From Cristatella mucedo (Eukaryota; Bryozoa; Phylactolaemata; Cristatellidae): a stretch of 64,000 nucleotides of DNA. The stretch covers positions 2,350,501 to 2,414,500 of the forward strand of contig WPIO01000001.1 of the NCBI GenBank assembly GCA_009760855.2, written 5' to 3'. The position numbers and the translations under genes were made by a program. The notes below the pieces were generated by a model, which was not told the DNA's origin, did not search any database, and was given only the letters and a program-made list of their open reading frames with translations. Of this stretch, positions 31,616 to 44,072 are shown in pieces (position 1 is the first letter of the stretch; every line of letters begins with the position of its first letter).

Positions 31616-32089
31616 TTTTTTCTGTCGCCAATCGTCTTCTGCAGCTAGCCACTGCGATGGCCATCGTGCGGCATGGCGCCACGTCATACATTGCAAGACA
31701 TCTTTTCTCGCATCCTTTATACTTGATGTCTGCTTACTTCGTAAGCCTTAGCTATGCTCTCTAGAAAAGAATTAAGCTGCTAAAACCTCTGCCAGGGTTC
31801 AACGCAAGCCCAAACGGAAACGTGTAGTGAGACCCGCTGTTTGGTAGGCCTCATCTTTTGATCGCATTTATTGACCCGATCTTCTTGCGCACATCCGCCT
31901 CCGCTTAACCTAAAATCGAGGAGATTTGTGTGTACTCAATCGAAGTGCCTTTTCATGAGATAGATATGCATGCTCGGTAAGGATAGGTATGACAGGTAGG
32001 TAGGTAGGTAAGGATAGGTATGATAGGTAGGTATGATAGGTAAGAATAGGTATGACGCCACCAGTAATGCTTTTCATATACTACGGTTG
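31616..32089. other. Unassigned, with GGTA/GATA microsatellite
   Basis: Nothing coding. 31979-32055 is a TAGGTAGG/ATAGGTATGA tract. Confidence 0.6.
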
Positions 32090-32245
32090 ATATGCTTAAG
32101 TGACCTAAAAGTGAGCGACAAAACCTTGAAGTCGCTCCGTTGCTTGACTGGTAGCCAGTGCAGGTCAGCGAGAAATGGTGTGATGTGGCAACTGCGACGC
32201 CCACGGCAGACAAGTCTAGCCGCCGAGTTTTGTGTTTGTTGTAAC
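32090..32245 (-). mobile_element. LINE-A RT C-terminal fragment
   Basis: Minus frame reads NSAARLVCRGRRSCHITPFL then LHWLPVKQRSDFKVLSLTF, the motif block before the LINE-A C-terminus. No 3' tail is attached, so this is an internal fragment. Confidence 0.85.
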
Positions 32246-32257
32246 CTTAACCTTGTA

Positions 32258-32340
32258 TTTCTTAATGCTAATGCATTGAAGAACAAGGCAAGTTGTAGCC
32301 TTTGGTGAGAGCACGTGTGCTAGTCAACGCTCTCTTGCCC
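32258..32340. repeat. 83-bp dispersed repeat, copy 2
   Basis: Near-identical partner of 1292-1374 (see there). Confidence 0.75.
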
Positions 32341-32467
32341 CCTCAGCCTCTGCCTCTGCCTCTGCCTCTGCCTCTGCCTCTGTCTCTGCCTCTGTCTCTG
32401 TCTCTGCCTCTGCCTCTGCCTCTGCCTCCGTCTCTGTCTCTGTCTCTCTTGTCTCTGTTTGTCAATC

Positions 32468-32557
<90 letters not shown>
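32341..32557. repeat. (CTCTGC)n then (CT)n microsatellite
   Basis: About 110 bp of CTCTGC/CTCTGT hexamers, a short break, then about 90 bp of pure CT. Both strands are spuriously open (Leu/Ser-rich on +, Arg/Glu-rich on -). Confidence 0.97.
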
Positions 32558-32559
<2 letters not shown>

Positions 32560-35067
32560 CCTCTGTCTTCCAAAAGTAGGAAATGCTTGGCAAGTGAACT
32601 TTTTAACTTTTAGTTCAAGTTTACAAGTGCATTTAAGTAATCTACTTTCAAGCGATGACGCAATGCCTAGCAGATTTGAGAAATTACCATTGATAGTGCC
32701 GGTTGGGTCGCGTCCGCCGGAAATCCTGTACCGGTACTTCAAGCTCTTCACGGGACTCTCCTAAGCAAAGGCAAAAAAACTGTTTTCTTAGAGAAATGAC
32801 GCATTAATTTATAATTGGACCTTGCGCACCGGCACACGATAAACCTAACCTCTAAATCGTATCAACACGACTGGAAGTAACACATTCCTCATACGTATTG
32901 CCGCATTTTTGCAGCAATGTATCTCTTATAAAACTCCAATGAGAAATTAATATAATTTCTATTCATCCGCTGCTAATTTTTAAGGCACTCTACGGTCTTT
33001 CGCAACACCGACTACATGTGCAACGCGTCGGATAACCGGCGGCAGCGGGCGGTGACTTGATCGACATTTGCCTTCGAGCGGTCGGTGCTTTCGCTTCCGT
33101 TGGCTGTGGCGCGAGGGAAATGCAAAATCCAACAATTATATTTGCGCAAAGCAGGGCTTTTGCCTAAGAGTCTTGCGATCAAGGTGACCTCTGCGGCTGC
33201 GGGACGGGGGGGCTTCGGATATTTGGAGTGACCCGGACTTGTCACGTGAACAAATATTTAGCACATATTATTGTAATTTTTACTGAAAGTTGAATCTTTA
33301 ACTATTGTGAGACTCTCTAAAAATGAAAAAAAATAATAAATTTATACTAGCGAAATCAATCCATTTTCTTTGTTATCGCATTGCGAATCTGAAGTCTCGT
33401 TCCAGAATCATGAGTCAGGTGCACGAAATTGCAAGATATCAAGACAAACTCGCATAGGAGAGCAAATGCACGGCTGCAAGAGTGAATTAATTTATGGAAC
33501 CATCTTAATTAAGTCCATAGGAATTGGACTCCGGCATCCCACGAGCCACAGGAAAGACTGAAGGATACTATGATGGAAGCAACACTCAACATGAAGTGAT
33601 TGAATGTGAAGAGAAACATTCAAAATGAACTACGTTTTCCTCAAAAGAATGGAATGGGCAGGGCCAAGATGTTGAATATCATCAGTGAGTTCTAGCTGTT
33701 TCTGACAGACTGGTTCGATGGGCCCAAGTCATGCCTCTAGAAGCAATTACTTCCCGGTAATGACCCTGCATGCTGGCCAAAAAAATGTATCCCGCGGTTT
33801 ATGTACTGAAATTTTAAAATTTGAAGTTGTTTCACATTAAGCATCAGACATTTCTTAAATCAAAATAAAACCATGGATCAAATCAAGGATTATATTCCAA
33901 GACACTGCCAAACGGAGAAACGATTTTCCGAACACGGCTTGTGATTTAGGAACATCAGGATACCGTCTACTCTTTTGTCTGCACGTTTGTTGGAGCAAAA
34001 ATAAGAATAAACTGTTAAAGGCGTCAGCAAGCACCCTGAATGAGCACGAGAAGTCAAGGAACCAATTAAGGCGGTGGCGCATAATGGACTGAAAGGACCT
34101 TGAATTACAGCTTAACGGGGTCAACTCTTGAGAAACAGTTGCTAGCTTTACATGGAAAATGACAGGGCTCATTATAGCAAAAATTTGCAGAGCATCATGG
34201 CAAAATAAATTTAAAAGAAAATGGAATATCAATCTAGATAGGCTCTACGTTCATGTAAACAGAAGTTCTCTTGAAGGAGCTAGGCTACTAGCAAAGCTTG
34301 CTCCTAACGGCCTAGCACTTAGGGTGAATTGAGAGGCCGTGGATCATTAACTGAGGCCTGAAAGTGATAATTAATTGATCAGTCTAATTCTGATCGCATC
34401 TTTGAGTGGAGATATTAAAAATAGCACTTGAAGGATGCTAAATACTACGTGATTATATTTAATTGCACGTCTGATATTAGAGCCAGCACAAGCAAATGAC
34501 TACGAGTCTTCATTTCCCTAGAATTTCGGAACAACCAAAGAGGGATTTGAAGAGTGGTTGTTCCATTTTCGAGAGTGGTTAGCACAAGTGGAACAAGACT
34601 TTTCAGCTTCTCCCCTAGTAAAGATCGCTTGGTCGTTGGGCTGAAGCGGTAGGTCAAGCAGAGATCAAGCTTGCGATAAGGGCGGCAACATGAAGGACAA
34701 ATACTCCGGCGTTAAAGCGCACGACTTGTAAAGATGAGCCCGCGATCGTTCTATCAACCTTCGATTGATTGCAATCTCACCTTTGTTTTTTGGTCTTTTC
34801 GGTAGCGGTCATCAATTTTCTTTTTGGTACTTGCAGCGAGTGCATTCAATTTCCGCTGCATGAACTTCCAGACAGATTACTTTTAAAAGAGTTCTGGTCT
34901 ATTACTATGAAATATACGTCGGATACTCGCTAGGAAAGCAAAACTGCAAGCTTAAAAGCGCTCCAGTTTCCAAAAATAAGAAGGTCCACGCAGCGCACTG
35001 CGTGGGCATCGGCGATACTTCGTCAGGCAAAGAATCCGAAGCAGCTCGCAGGAGAAATGCGCATATA
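32558..35067. other. Unassigned intergenic DNA
   Basis: AT-leaning, no element recognised. The longest frame is 125 codons (minus, 33855-34232), which is within chance expectation and shows no domain. Confidence 0.5.
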
Positions 35068-35155
35068 GCAGGATATAGCAGGACATTATATATTGCAATA
35101 TATATATATATATTGCAATATGTATATATATTGCAATATATATATATATATATTG

Positions 35156-35225
<70 letters not shown>

Positions 35226-35390
35226 CAATATATATATATATATATATTGCAATATATATATATATTGCAATATATATATATATATTGCAATATATATATA
35301 TATATATGTATTGCAATATATATATATATGCATTGCAATACATATAGCAATATATAGCAGGATATAGAAATGCGCATATAGCAGGAGAAA
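35068..35390. repeat. AT-rich palindromic repeat with TTGCAA nodes
   Basis: TA dinucleotide runs separated by TATTGCAATA at semi-regular spacing, so the tract is full of nested inverted repeats. It is bounded by GCGCATATAGCAGGA at about 35069 and about 35372. Long frames here on both strands (Ile/Tyr) are artefacts. Confidence 0.95.
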
Positions 35391-36040
35391 CATGCTAGAA
35401 GGAGAAATGACTTCGTTGAACTACTAGCTACTGTGGTACTTGATATCAACCAGTTGTCACCAAGGTACTCCAGGAAGGTAACGTACAAATCGACTTGGCC
35501 CAGGAGCTCGTGCACACAGTCCTTCCTCATTTACCGCGGTTAATTTTCTCCAGGCTCTGCCACAAAAAGTTTTTTCCCCGAAGTAGGGTCTTTTTTAACA
35601 AGTCAAATACTTCGCAGTTTAGTAGCCGTCGGTTTCGTAGCTAATCATTTAACAGTACGCTCTCATCGGCTTGGCTTACCGCCCTCAGTTATTTGGAACA
35701 AAGCTCTTGCCCGCACACAAGGAATGGTCAATCAAAGGTGGCACATGGCGTTGAAGAATTTTCGGGGCAGCTCGAAAGCAGAGGCCTATAGTCCATACGT
35801 ACAGGTATTTTAGTTTTAATTCGATTACGGGGCTATTAATTCGATTATTTATTATACTTATTTATTTCGATTAATTATTTAATTCGATTACGATACAATT
35901 GACTCGGACAACCAAGCGTACGCTGTATCGTCTTGACTATCTTGATCAACTTTTTAATAAATATACGTGTATTTGAAAAAGAAAACGCGATTGAGTGAAG
36001 CAACGAAAGTCAAAGCGCGAAGTAGCGAAAGACGACTGCA
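35391..36040. other. Unassigned intergenic DNA
   Basis: Includes an ATT/TTCGATTA-rich patch near 35820-35890. No gene seen. Confidence 0.45.
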
Positions 36041-36185
36041 TATGCAATTCATTTGTGTACTTCCCTAAGTGAACTTAGCATATATCCAGGAACTTTAAAT
36101 ATGCCGCGGGGATTAAGCCCACGGCCTCGGTCATCGAATGCACTGACCTCTACCCCGGTCGTTAACCGCCAGCTCATCACAGCCA
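36041..36185 (-). mobile_element. SINE-2, degenerate copy
   Basis: Same order as 10031-10165: CAATTCATTTGT, a decayed stem-loop (CCCTAAGTGAACTTAG), ATGCC-CGGGG, then the inverted B box region (ATTAAGCCCACGGCCTCGG) and A-box side (GGTCGTTAACCGCCAGCTC). Confidence 0.6.
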
Positions 36186-36358
36186 TGCAGCGCTTGCTAC
36201 GCTGCTATCGCAAAAGCGACAACTTGTTCTCGTCAGCAGTCGACGCGGCGACAAATGTGTGCCGCAAACTGTACTTATCAGCTGAAACGCGCCGACGTAA
36301 GCCGCACCTACACTGTGGATGAAAAGATCGAGAGGAACCTCTCTTTGAGGCTGTGTAC

Positions 36359-36418
36359 AATCTCAAAGCTCAAAGTTCAAAGCTCATAGCTCAAAGCTCT
36401 ACTTTCAAGCTCTACACG
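36359..36418. repeat. Short CTCAAAG repeat
   Basis: CTCAAAGCTCAAAGTTCAAAG and CTCATAGCTCAAAGCTC, about 6 imperfect units. Confidence 0.8.
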
Positions 36419-36564
36419 TTGCTCTTGTCTCCGCCTGGTTAATAGCGTGCTATGCTGAGCATGCACATGTACATGCTCCAATTTTCCTTAAACGTTCTTT
36501 TAAAATGTTCTTTTAAATTGTTAAAGCTACAAAAAAATATTATTTTTAAACTTGTAAGCCAGTA

Positions 36565-36745
36565 AGAACCAGAAAGTGGGAAGCATAGCAAAGTCAGGAG
36601 AGCAGTTGAGGTAGTGAATAGCATGGAAGTAGCAGCTCAGGACCGCTGAAAAAGATTACCCATAGTCGGCAGCAGGAGATTAGTTGTCGTTGCGCAAGAA
36701 CTGTGGAAGCGAGTTCCGCAGTCTAGAACCTGCAGAGCTAACGCA
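36565..36745 (-). mobile_element. LINE-B 3' fragment, both ends truncated
   Basis: AAAGTGGGAAGCATAGCAAAG, GTAGCAGCTCAGGACCGCTG and GTTGCGCAAGAACTGTGG match the other LINE-B copies. The terminal pentamer repeat is missing. Confidence 0.8.
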
Positions 36746-37314
36746 TAATAATTTAATATGTATTTATTGCAATAATTATTGTAGCGCGGTGCATGAAATC
36801 TTTCCTCAATCTTATATCAATGCAAAAGAGCCTATTTTTTAATTACAGGGTACGCGAAGCCGAAAATTGGCGGCTGTTCTCCGAGAGTCTCGCCGCGGCT
36901 CTGCACGAGCGGCGTAGCTCGACAGAGCCTCGCCTCGATGAACGATTCAAGCGATGGCACTCTTTATGCTACGAAATAAAAACTAAGCGAAACCACGCTC
37001 AAACGCTGCAACATTTCTGAAGGACGAATTTCACTGGAGCCTGCAGATTCTGTCATAAGGAGGCGTATGCATTTGCCCACCTTTTCAGCAAGAAAGGCGA
37101 AGCTGGTGAATCGGAAACTAACAGAGCAGAGAACGAGGTTTTTGCATTTAAAACCGCTTCATCGCAATTGCGTTTGCTTGCTCTCGGCTGGCTAATCGAC
37201 TCAGGGGAGGCAACTCAGGCGACGCCCTGCAATGCTCTCGGCAGTCTTTAGTCACTACTACGGTTGACTACGATTGATGTCGAACTCGCTACCTACTGAG
37301 ACAATGCATGTGAA
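36746..37314. other. Unassigned intergenic DNA
   Basis: A 75-codon + frame (36793-37020) is the only frame of note and has no family. Confidence 0.45.
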
Positions 37315-37450
37315 GTCTTAGCCCGGGGGCATGGTGCTAGCTTTTCTCGTTTGGTTCGTACGTTCGAGTTCTGCTGTGGTCGATTATTTATTGACCATTG
37401 CGAGCGAGGTGGCGACAGCCGTGAAGGCAACACAAATAAGGATATTGAAC
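37315..37450 (+). mobile_element. SINE-1 relic
   Basis: AGCCCGGGGGCATGGTGCT, B-box-like GTTCGAGTTCTGC, TTATTGACCATTGCGAGCG, GGCGACAGCCGTGAAGGC: SINE-1 order with heavy decay. Confidence 0.5.
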
Positions 37451-38362
37451 CAACTAAGTTATAATTAATATACTTTGAGGTAATCAGGGCTCACGAGAGT
37501 GAGGAAGCCATTGGGTTTGAATTTTTTTTCAAACCGAGGCACAATGCAGACGGGACTGCCAATTATCATAAGCTCGTTTCGTTGCTAAAAGCCAAGTTCA
37601 GACAGATGGTAGTGACTTTGCAGCGAATTTTCGAAACCAGCTTAGACTCCTTTATTACTGTCCCGGTTAAAGGAGGAGCAGCGGAGAGACCGGAGATCCA
37701 TCCGATGGACATGTGTATCAGCACGCTATTCCTCACCTCGTCTTGAAGAATAGCTGCAAGTAGGAGTCCCAACATGGCTACTGACGCGGACGTACTGCTG
37801 AGATGCCGCAAAGAGTGATGCAGAGGTCTGAGCGAATGATCGATCGGGATTTTTGGCCCGCTGCCTACGGTTATGTCTGCAAGGTCGGGAAAAGACAATG
37901 TTCTATCGCGTTCGATCTAAAAAGTAGCTACTTGCAGCCCTACTAACGTTACTGTGGCGAATGGTGGGCAGTCAACTAAGCGATTAGAAAATTCAATAGT
38001 TCGCTACGGCAGCTTTTAAACGATTTCGTTTCGAGCCGATTACTCCAACCATGATAATGACGCCAATCGCGATGAAGAATGAAAATCGAAGCTGCTTGGC
38101 CATTGCTGAAAATGTAATCCACAGTTCGCGAACGAAACGAACTGACTTGCACTACCATTTTGAATGTAAAACGCTTAGTGGTTTTGTTATTAAAATAAAA
38201 CTATCACGAAGAGCTTAAAATAGAGCCGATTTGTATGAGAAAATCGCTCAGAAATGCCAAAACACTGCCTCTGCTACCTCTACCTGTCTTTATTTGTCGT
38301 TGTGAAGCGATCCTAGCTGCTCGGCAAGGAAAGACGTGAGCTGACCACGCCAATCAGCCGTG
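37451..38362. other. Unassigned intergenic DNA
   Basis: A 110-codon minus frame (37566-37898) shows no domain; nothing else seen. Confidence 0.45.
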
Positions 38363-38600
38363 GACTGATGAGCTGACCTATCAGCCTATCAGCTGCAGCT
38401 CGGATGACCTGACCTATCAGCCTATCAGCTGCGGACTGATGAGCTGACCTGTCAGTCTATCAGCTGCTGACTGATGACCTGCCTACCCCTTCAGATGCCG
38501 CTCGGATGAGCTACACAATACCGTCCTTGTATCCAGATGGCTCGGCTCGGACGATCAATACAATGCGGGTCTTGTATGCAGATGACTCGGCTAACCACTC
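38363..38600. repeat. ~36-bp minisatellite
   Basis: Units built on GAGCTGACCTATCAGCC-TATCAGCTGC with alternating GACTGATG or GCTCGGATG starts, about four copies to 38500. A looser duplication of CTTGTATGCAGATG-CTCGGCT follows at 38527-38595. Confidence 0.8.
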
Positions 38601-38824
38601 TGCGGTATGAGCCAGCCATTTGGCAGTCCTTCTTAGCTTTCCAAGCAATAGCTATTGCTTGCTCTGAGCTACAGACATTCAGGTGTCACGCCAGCATGTT
38701 AAAATTGATTCTCGGCGACTGCTGACTAGTATGCTATTTTCCTCTGTGACGTCTAGGCGTATAGCGTATTATAAATGGTAAAACTGCTTGGTTTGTGGAC
38801 GGCTGCTGCTAAGCCCTTCAAAAA

Positions 38825-38985
38825 ATATTAGCTGATTTAGCATCCTATTTTTTGTAGCGATATAAGACCATTTACGGCTAGCACCATCGCTGCAGCTGCA
38901 ATAAAAAATCGCCCACAGCAGGACTTAAACCCACGACCACGGGACTGAGGTCGTGAAAAGGATCCGCCTTATCTAGTGTGCCAGT
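38825..38985 (-). mobile_element. SINE-1, tRNA-derived
   Basis: Reverse copy: tail TAGCTGATTTAGCATCC, GACCATTTACGGCTAGCACC, inverted B box GGACTTAAACCCACGACC, GGTCGTGAAAAGGATCCGCC, TCTAGTGTGCCAGTATG. Confidence 0.8.
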
Positions 38986-41759
38986 ATGTACGCAGTATTC
39001 ATTAGTGTGCGCCATCAGACTCTCGGGCTCGCAGGCATCAAGACATCAAGATAGCAGATACGCAGCCACCACCATAGCAGAAGATTGCAGACTAAATCTC
39101 CGGCCTGTTTCACTGAGAGTATGGTATTAGAGTCGCTTCACTGTCACTAAACATATAATTTCACAAATACAGTGCTAATTCTCTCAACATGGCAGCAGAG
39201 ATGCCGCCACTGTCTCTTGAGATTATGGTATCAGGCAATTGGCCACACAGAGAACACAGCAACAGCTGCTGGTGTTGTCTGTGTGAGCACGGCACGACAG
39301 ATTTTGTAAGTATTGGATCGAGCATGTTACCAGCGCTGCGCGAGACGCTAACAGCACGGTGCATTTCCATTCCACTCAGTATCTCTGCACACCTATCCTT
39401 TGTTCTCCGTGTGCATTTTTTCGTATCAGTGCATGATTCAGTCCATCTTACTTACCAGGAGTCGGACTAACCAATGTCCCTAAGTATCTTTCTGTGCGAT
39501 TCGGCTTGCTTTTCCAAGCAGGATTCCCATCGCATCCTTAACATCTGGTAGTTGTTTCTCTTGCAGCGAGCTGCCAGGCGCCTGAATAGAGATTTGGTTC
39601 TCTTAGCTCGCTAAGCAAATGAAACCACGTGACCGGGGATGCCGCAATTTTCATTGAGGTCATTGTACGATATATAGGTAGCTACGTTAACAAAGGGCAA
39701 GGTACGCAAGATGCAAAAGCGTCACTGAGCGCATAGAATCAGCATGACAGGAAAAAACATGAGCCGCGGTACCAGAGGCGCATCCACTGGCACAGTTCAT
39801 AGAAACACAAATGGGTCCGCTGTCACTTAGGGCGTGGTACGAGAGATCAAGAACGATCGCCGCACAGAGCTTGGTAGCAGATACCAAGGCACTGCCGATT
39901 GAAGTATCAGACTAGAGATGCGTCTACTGTTACTACCAACATTGTAATAATAATAATATTGATAATAATACACGCTATAGCAGACAGACATGGAGCCATT
40001 TTTGCACGCACAATTGCACAGAGCATATTGTTCAAGAGAGGTAGCCACTATCTACGAGAGAACGATGCAAAAATCAGTTCGATAGTCACGGAGAATAATT
40101 CACCAGATTTGAAACAACGGCCGCTGCGATCACTGTGCAACAGATGCTTACACTTCTGTTGATTCCGTCGTTCTAGAGGTGCAAGCCTGGGAACTGTGAG
40201 GATTAAACCGGACAGGTAGTCACTGTGATAAATATTCAAGATTATCGTTTAAAAATGTAATTCAATTTCGTTGATAACAGGGCGCGGTATATATAGACTG
40301 TGTTACTTACAGCGAGTTCAGGAAAAGTAGCCAATGTCACTGAGAGAGCATGACCCTACAGATGCGGCCGCTATCACTAAGAGCCGCGAATCCGCGATGC
40401 AGCCATTTCTACTGAGAGCCAAGAACCCGAGACACTGCCACCGATGCATTGAGCAATGTTCTATCTGATGCCAAGTCGAACAGTAATTGCTTTTAGCGTG
40501 CCATCGTTATATCGGCAGTTCATCTAAAGATGACATAAGTGAAGACCCAAACCGGCCGTTCGAACTAGACATGTCACACACTGGCAATGACGGCACGTTT
40601 TTACAGAGAAAAAAGTGAAATCTCTGCTGCTTTGCACCGGTGAGTATCATTAACTGTAACTGAAAGCTGTGCCAGTAACTGAAATTCAACGACAGCTTTC
40701 TTCCCAGCCGCAATCAACGATTCAGTCAAGATCAAATATCACTTCTCGCACGCTTACCTGCAGCAAGGATATGCAATGCCTCACTAGCATTCGTATCACC
40801 TTTAAGTCCTTGATCAGCTACGATCTGATCAACAATTACAGCGATAACTGGTCCTTTTATGTTGCCCAACATAAAAGGGATGCAATATATACCGAATCGC
40901 TTTGTCTTATATCAGTCAGTCGTTAGTTGTACAGCTACAGAAATACCCACATAATGATGCCGTAACAAGGTTGAAACGGACGAGATAGCATTTGGTCACT
41001 ATCGAGCTGCCATCTCAGTACCGTATTTTACCATGCAATCCTCCTTTCCCAACATTTGGGGTCAGATAATGGGGAGATAGCTTAAACATGTAAATTTTCT
41101 TATGTGCTTTAGTATTGCGCTACACAACGTACCCACTTTCAATGCCACCCAACTAATATTAATTGACAATCAAAGTGTGTGAGATATTCTTGTTTTTCAA
41201 GAAGTGTGGCATTTTAAATTCAATGAATGGGACGTAAAATGATGCAGTCTACAAAGAGAGTGACAACGACAGTGATGAAAACGGAATTTCCACCAAATTT
41301 CAAGCCTGGGATATGAACGAGAAAAGCGAAGAGTGTTTGAGCACCATTCCAGATGCAAAAGACAGTGATAGTGACATAAATAACTCTTATAAGTCTTGAT
41401 ATTGTTTAGTTCATTCAGTTATTGAATGAAAATATTTTTTTCAAAAAAATGTTATTAAAAACTTGGAGGCTTATACATTGGGGAGGGGTTGTAAATAGTA
41501 AAATACGGTATTCTGTTGCAGCTGCGGCAGCCGTCTCGTCAGCCCTGTGCCAGTCATTGAAAGCTCGTTACATTTGAATTCTACTTAAGTTTAATATATC
41601 ACATGATATCGGGTCTTGCGAATTACGGATTGCTACCGATGGCCGTCTTGGCAAAGTTTTCTCTTCCGCTTTCGCCCCAACTTTCGCTTTTAGTCCGAAC
41701 CACGTCGACCGGTGGAATTGGCGTGGCAGACGACGAACCATAATACTAGATGCTACTCG
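38986..41759. other. Unassigned intergenic DNA with a SINE-2-like tail
   Basis: No gene recognised; frames up to 93 codons. 39572-39630 carries a stem-loop GGCGCCTGAATAGAGATTTG / GGTTCTCTTAG like the SINE-2/LINE-A tail. An ATT-type microsatellite lies near 39940-39970. Confidence 0.5.
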
Positions 41760-42062
41760 CAAGCTAGAGAGAGAGAGAGAGAGGGAGAGAGAGAGAGCGA
41801 GAGAGAGAGCGAGAGAGAGACAGAGCGAGAGAAAGACAGACAGGCAGATAGACAGACAGATAGATAGACTGACAGATAGACAGACAGATAGCATCGCCAG
41901 CGGCGGCGACTGTCTACCGGCTGAGAGAGAGCGAGAGAGAGACAGACAGGCAGATAGAACAGACAGATAGACAGACAGATAGACAGACAGATAGACAGAC
42001 AGATAGACAGACAGATAGACAGACAGATAGCATCGCCAGCGGCGGCGACTGTCTACCGGCGG
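41760..42062. repeat. Compound GA / GACAGATA repeat with duplicated segment
   Basis: GA-rich tracts grade into GACAGACAGATA octamers. The unique block GCATCGCCAGCGGCGGCGAC-TGTCTACCGGC appears twice (about 41891 and 42029), so a ~140-bp module was duplicated, followed by expansion of the tetramers. The 235-codon minus frame here is an artefact. Confidence 0.95.
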
Positions 42063-43585
42063 CGAGGCCGCGCTGTCTGCTCTTCTTCTTTCGCGACGGG
42101 AATGATGTTTCCGGCCGAATGTTTCTGAGGCTCTAAATCCGAAGACTCGGACGATATCTGGCGCATGCTGTCGCTTCGAGGGTGCGATCGGGTGGACGTT
42201 GGACCTGGCCGAGACGCCGGCAATGCACTTTGAAAAAGAGTCGTACATGCACGGCCGCTTTCGCTCTGCAGCCACGTGGCTTATTGGCAGCGAAACGAGG
42301 GCTCCGGAGGTAGAGCGGGAACCAATGTTTGCTACCAGGCCGAGGGCCTGTCACCGTTCTACTAGCGCTCAGTGCATCAAGCAAGCACCGGAAACTAGAG
42401 CACTGACAGGCTAGTTACAAGGTGACGCAGTCACCACGCCGTCGCCGGTCGATGTCGCGAGCTCAATCTCACGATTTTAATTTTTGAAATGCAATGACCA
42501 GATGGCAAGCCCGGGCAGTCACACCTCTGACGTGCAACGAAAAGTTTTGGCCTCCGAGAGGCTCAAATCGATAGCCTTAATCGTGTCATGCACATCGTCG
42601 AGTCGCAGGCTTCTAACGTCAGCGAAGGCACATCTCTGTTTATTCGCGCTCCAAACCATCAGCACGATTCAGCGACACATTGCAGGCACAATTTCAGAAG
42701 CACGATTGACTGGCTTCCACGCTATAGCGGAGCCTGGGCCCGTTAACCCCTCCCAAGCGCGAGGCAATGACCTGGGCCGCTCCCTCCTTATTTCTATGCC
42801 AACTGCACTTGAACAACGACATAATCATTTCAATTCCATTCGATGAGCGATCATTGAGGACTTCCAATGACTTCAAAATAACACTATGATTTGACTTTAT
42901 AATTTCTTATATTTGATGGTCTATCCTTGCCTACGTGAAAATCGTTCGCTCCTTGCAGCCCGTAAAAGAAACGTATTGTGTGGTTCTTGCCCTCCAAGAT
43001 AAAGATCTAAGGGGGCGTTTGTCTTTGCTGTTATACGGCTTTGACTATCAGCCTTGGGCATAGGTCATAGGTCATCATATAACCGCCCCACAGCCCTAAT
43101 ATTTCCGGAACCCCGTATAATGGGTATGAGGCGTAATCTGGCAGATTTAGCACTAAGCGGCTTATATATCTGTGATAGCATCCGTGTTGCCAGATTTCAT
43201 CAGCACAAAAAAGTAAGATTAACTTGGAACCAAGCCAATACTTTGGGGGAAAGTTGCAGTTTTAGCTTCTATTTAGATTCGTCAACTCAACGGACGTCTT
43301 GATGTCAGTCGGGAACGACGATCGGACTTTAGTAGCATGCGAACGGAAGGGTAGTTTCCAAGCGATTTAAAGTCGTTTAAAGGCACAGCCACGGTATCGT
43401 ACTCAAAAAACAATTGTATTGGGATGCGTAGCTTAGCATGATTAGCATGAATTGCAAAGAGTTCGTCCTGAACTAGAGAATGGAGCCATCCTAAAGTGAT
43501 GGGCTGAACCTTGAAGTTGTTATGCTACTTGATGGGTAACCGGTGCCGATCGGTGAGAGTGCAGAGGTTCTCGACTCAGATCTCT
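42063..43585. other. Unassigned intergenic DNA
   Basis: 42.06-42.45 kb is moderately CpG-rich. Frames up to 120 codons, no domain. Confidence 0.45.
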
Positions 43586-43772
43586 TGATTCTGCCATGCT
43601 TCCCAATTTGTCTTTGTTGCAGGATTTGTCTTTTTTGAGATGAAGTCTGTTGGCTAACGAATGCCTATCGAAAACCGCTTAGGCTACGAGAGCACTGTAC
43701 ACAACTCTCCTGCATAACACCCACGTAGCCTTTGTGACGTTGTGGTGTTACAGACGAAGATAAATACATACC
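43586..43772 (+). mobile_element. LINE-B 3' end, plus strand
   Basis: CCATGCTTCCCAATTTGTC, GATGAAGTCTGTTGGCTAAC, ACAACTCTCCTGCATAACAC and GACGTTGTGGTGTTACAGACG are reverse complements of blocks in the minus-strand LINE-B copies. Its 3' end abuts the target site of the solo LTR. Confidence 0.85.
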
Positions 43773-43777
43773 AAACT

Positions 43778-44067
43778 TGTGGTTCGGCATACAGAACGCT
43801 GGCCTAGAACAATGCCAACGGTTTATTGCACAAGGCACGGAGCAGCAAGACGCACGACTGCCTTCGCCCCCTTCTCACACTCGAGTCCCCTCTCTCTTCC
43901 CCTCGGGCTGTCACTTGGCCGACCCCGATGGTGAATCCACCATCTGACTGTGGTTACCGGCCTGTCCAAACCACACCACAGGCGGACCACAGCTTTGCAC
44001 TGCCGGTGATGCTCCTGGCAGCTGTATACGAAAGGAGCTGTACCGGCCTGCATACACTCAGACCACA
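43778..44067 (-). mobile_element. Solo LTR of the 23727 element family
   Basis: 290 bp flanked by the exact 5-bp duplication AAACT (43773-43777 and 44068-44072). Ends TGTGG... and ...CCACA, i.e. TG...CA. Shares AACGGTTTATTGCAC, GACCCCGATGGTGAATCCAC, ACAGGCGGACCACAGCT and TACCGGCCTGCATACA with the LTRs at 23727 and 25428. The + orientation matches those LTRs, so the element is minus. No internal region remains. Confidence 0.9.
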
Positions 44068-44072
44068 AAACT

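Noticed and set aside
32302-32764. Leu/Ser-rich and Arg/Glu-rich frames of 101-143 codons
   Set aside because: Explained by the CTCTGC and CT microsatellites.
34905-35530. 162- and 192-codon Ile/Tyr frames that resemble membrane proteins
   Set aside because: Translation of the TA/TTGCAA repeat.
41568-42275. 235-codon minus frame
   Set aside because: Driven by the GACAGATA/GA arrays (SVYLSVYLS repeats).
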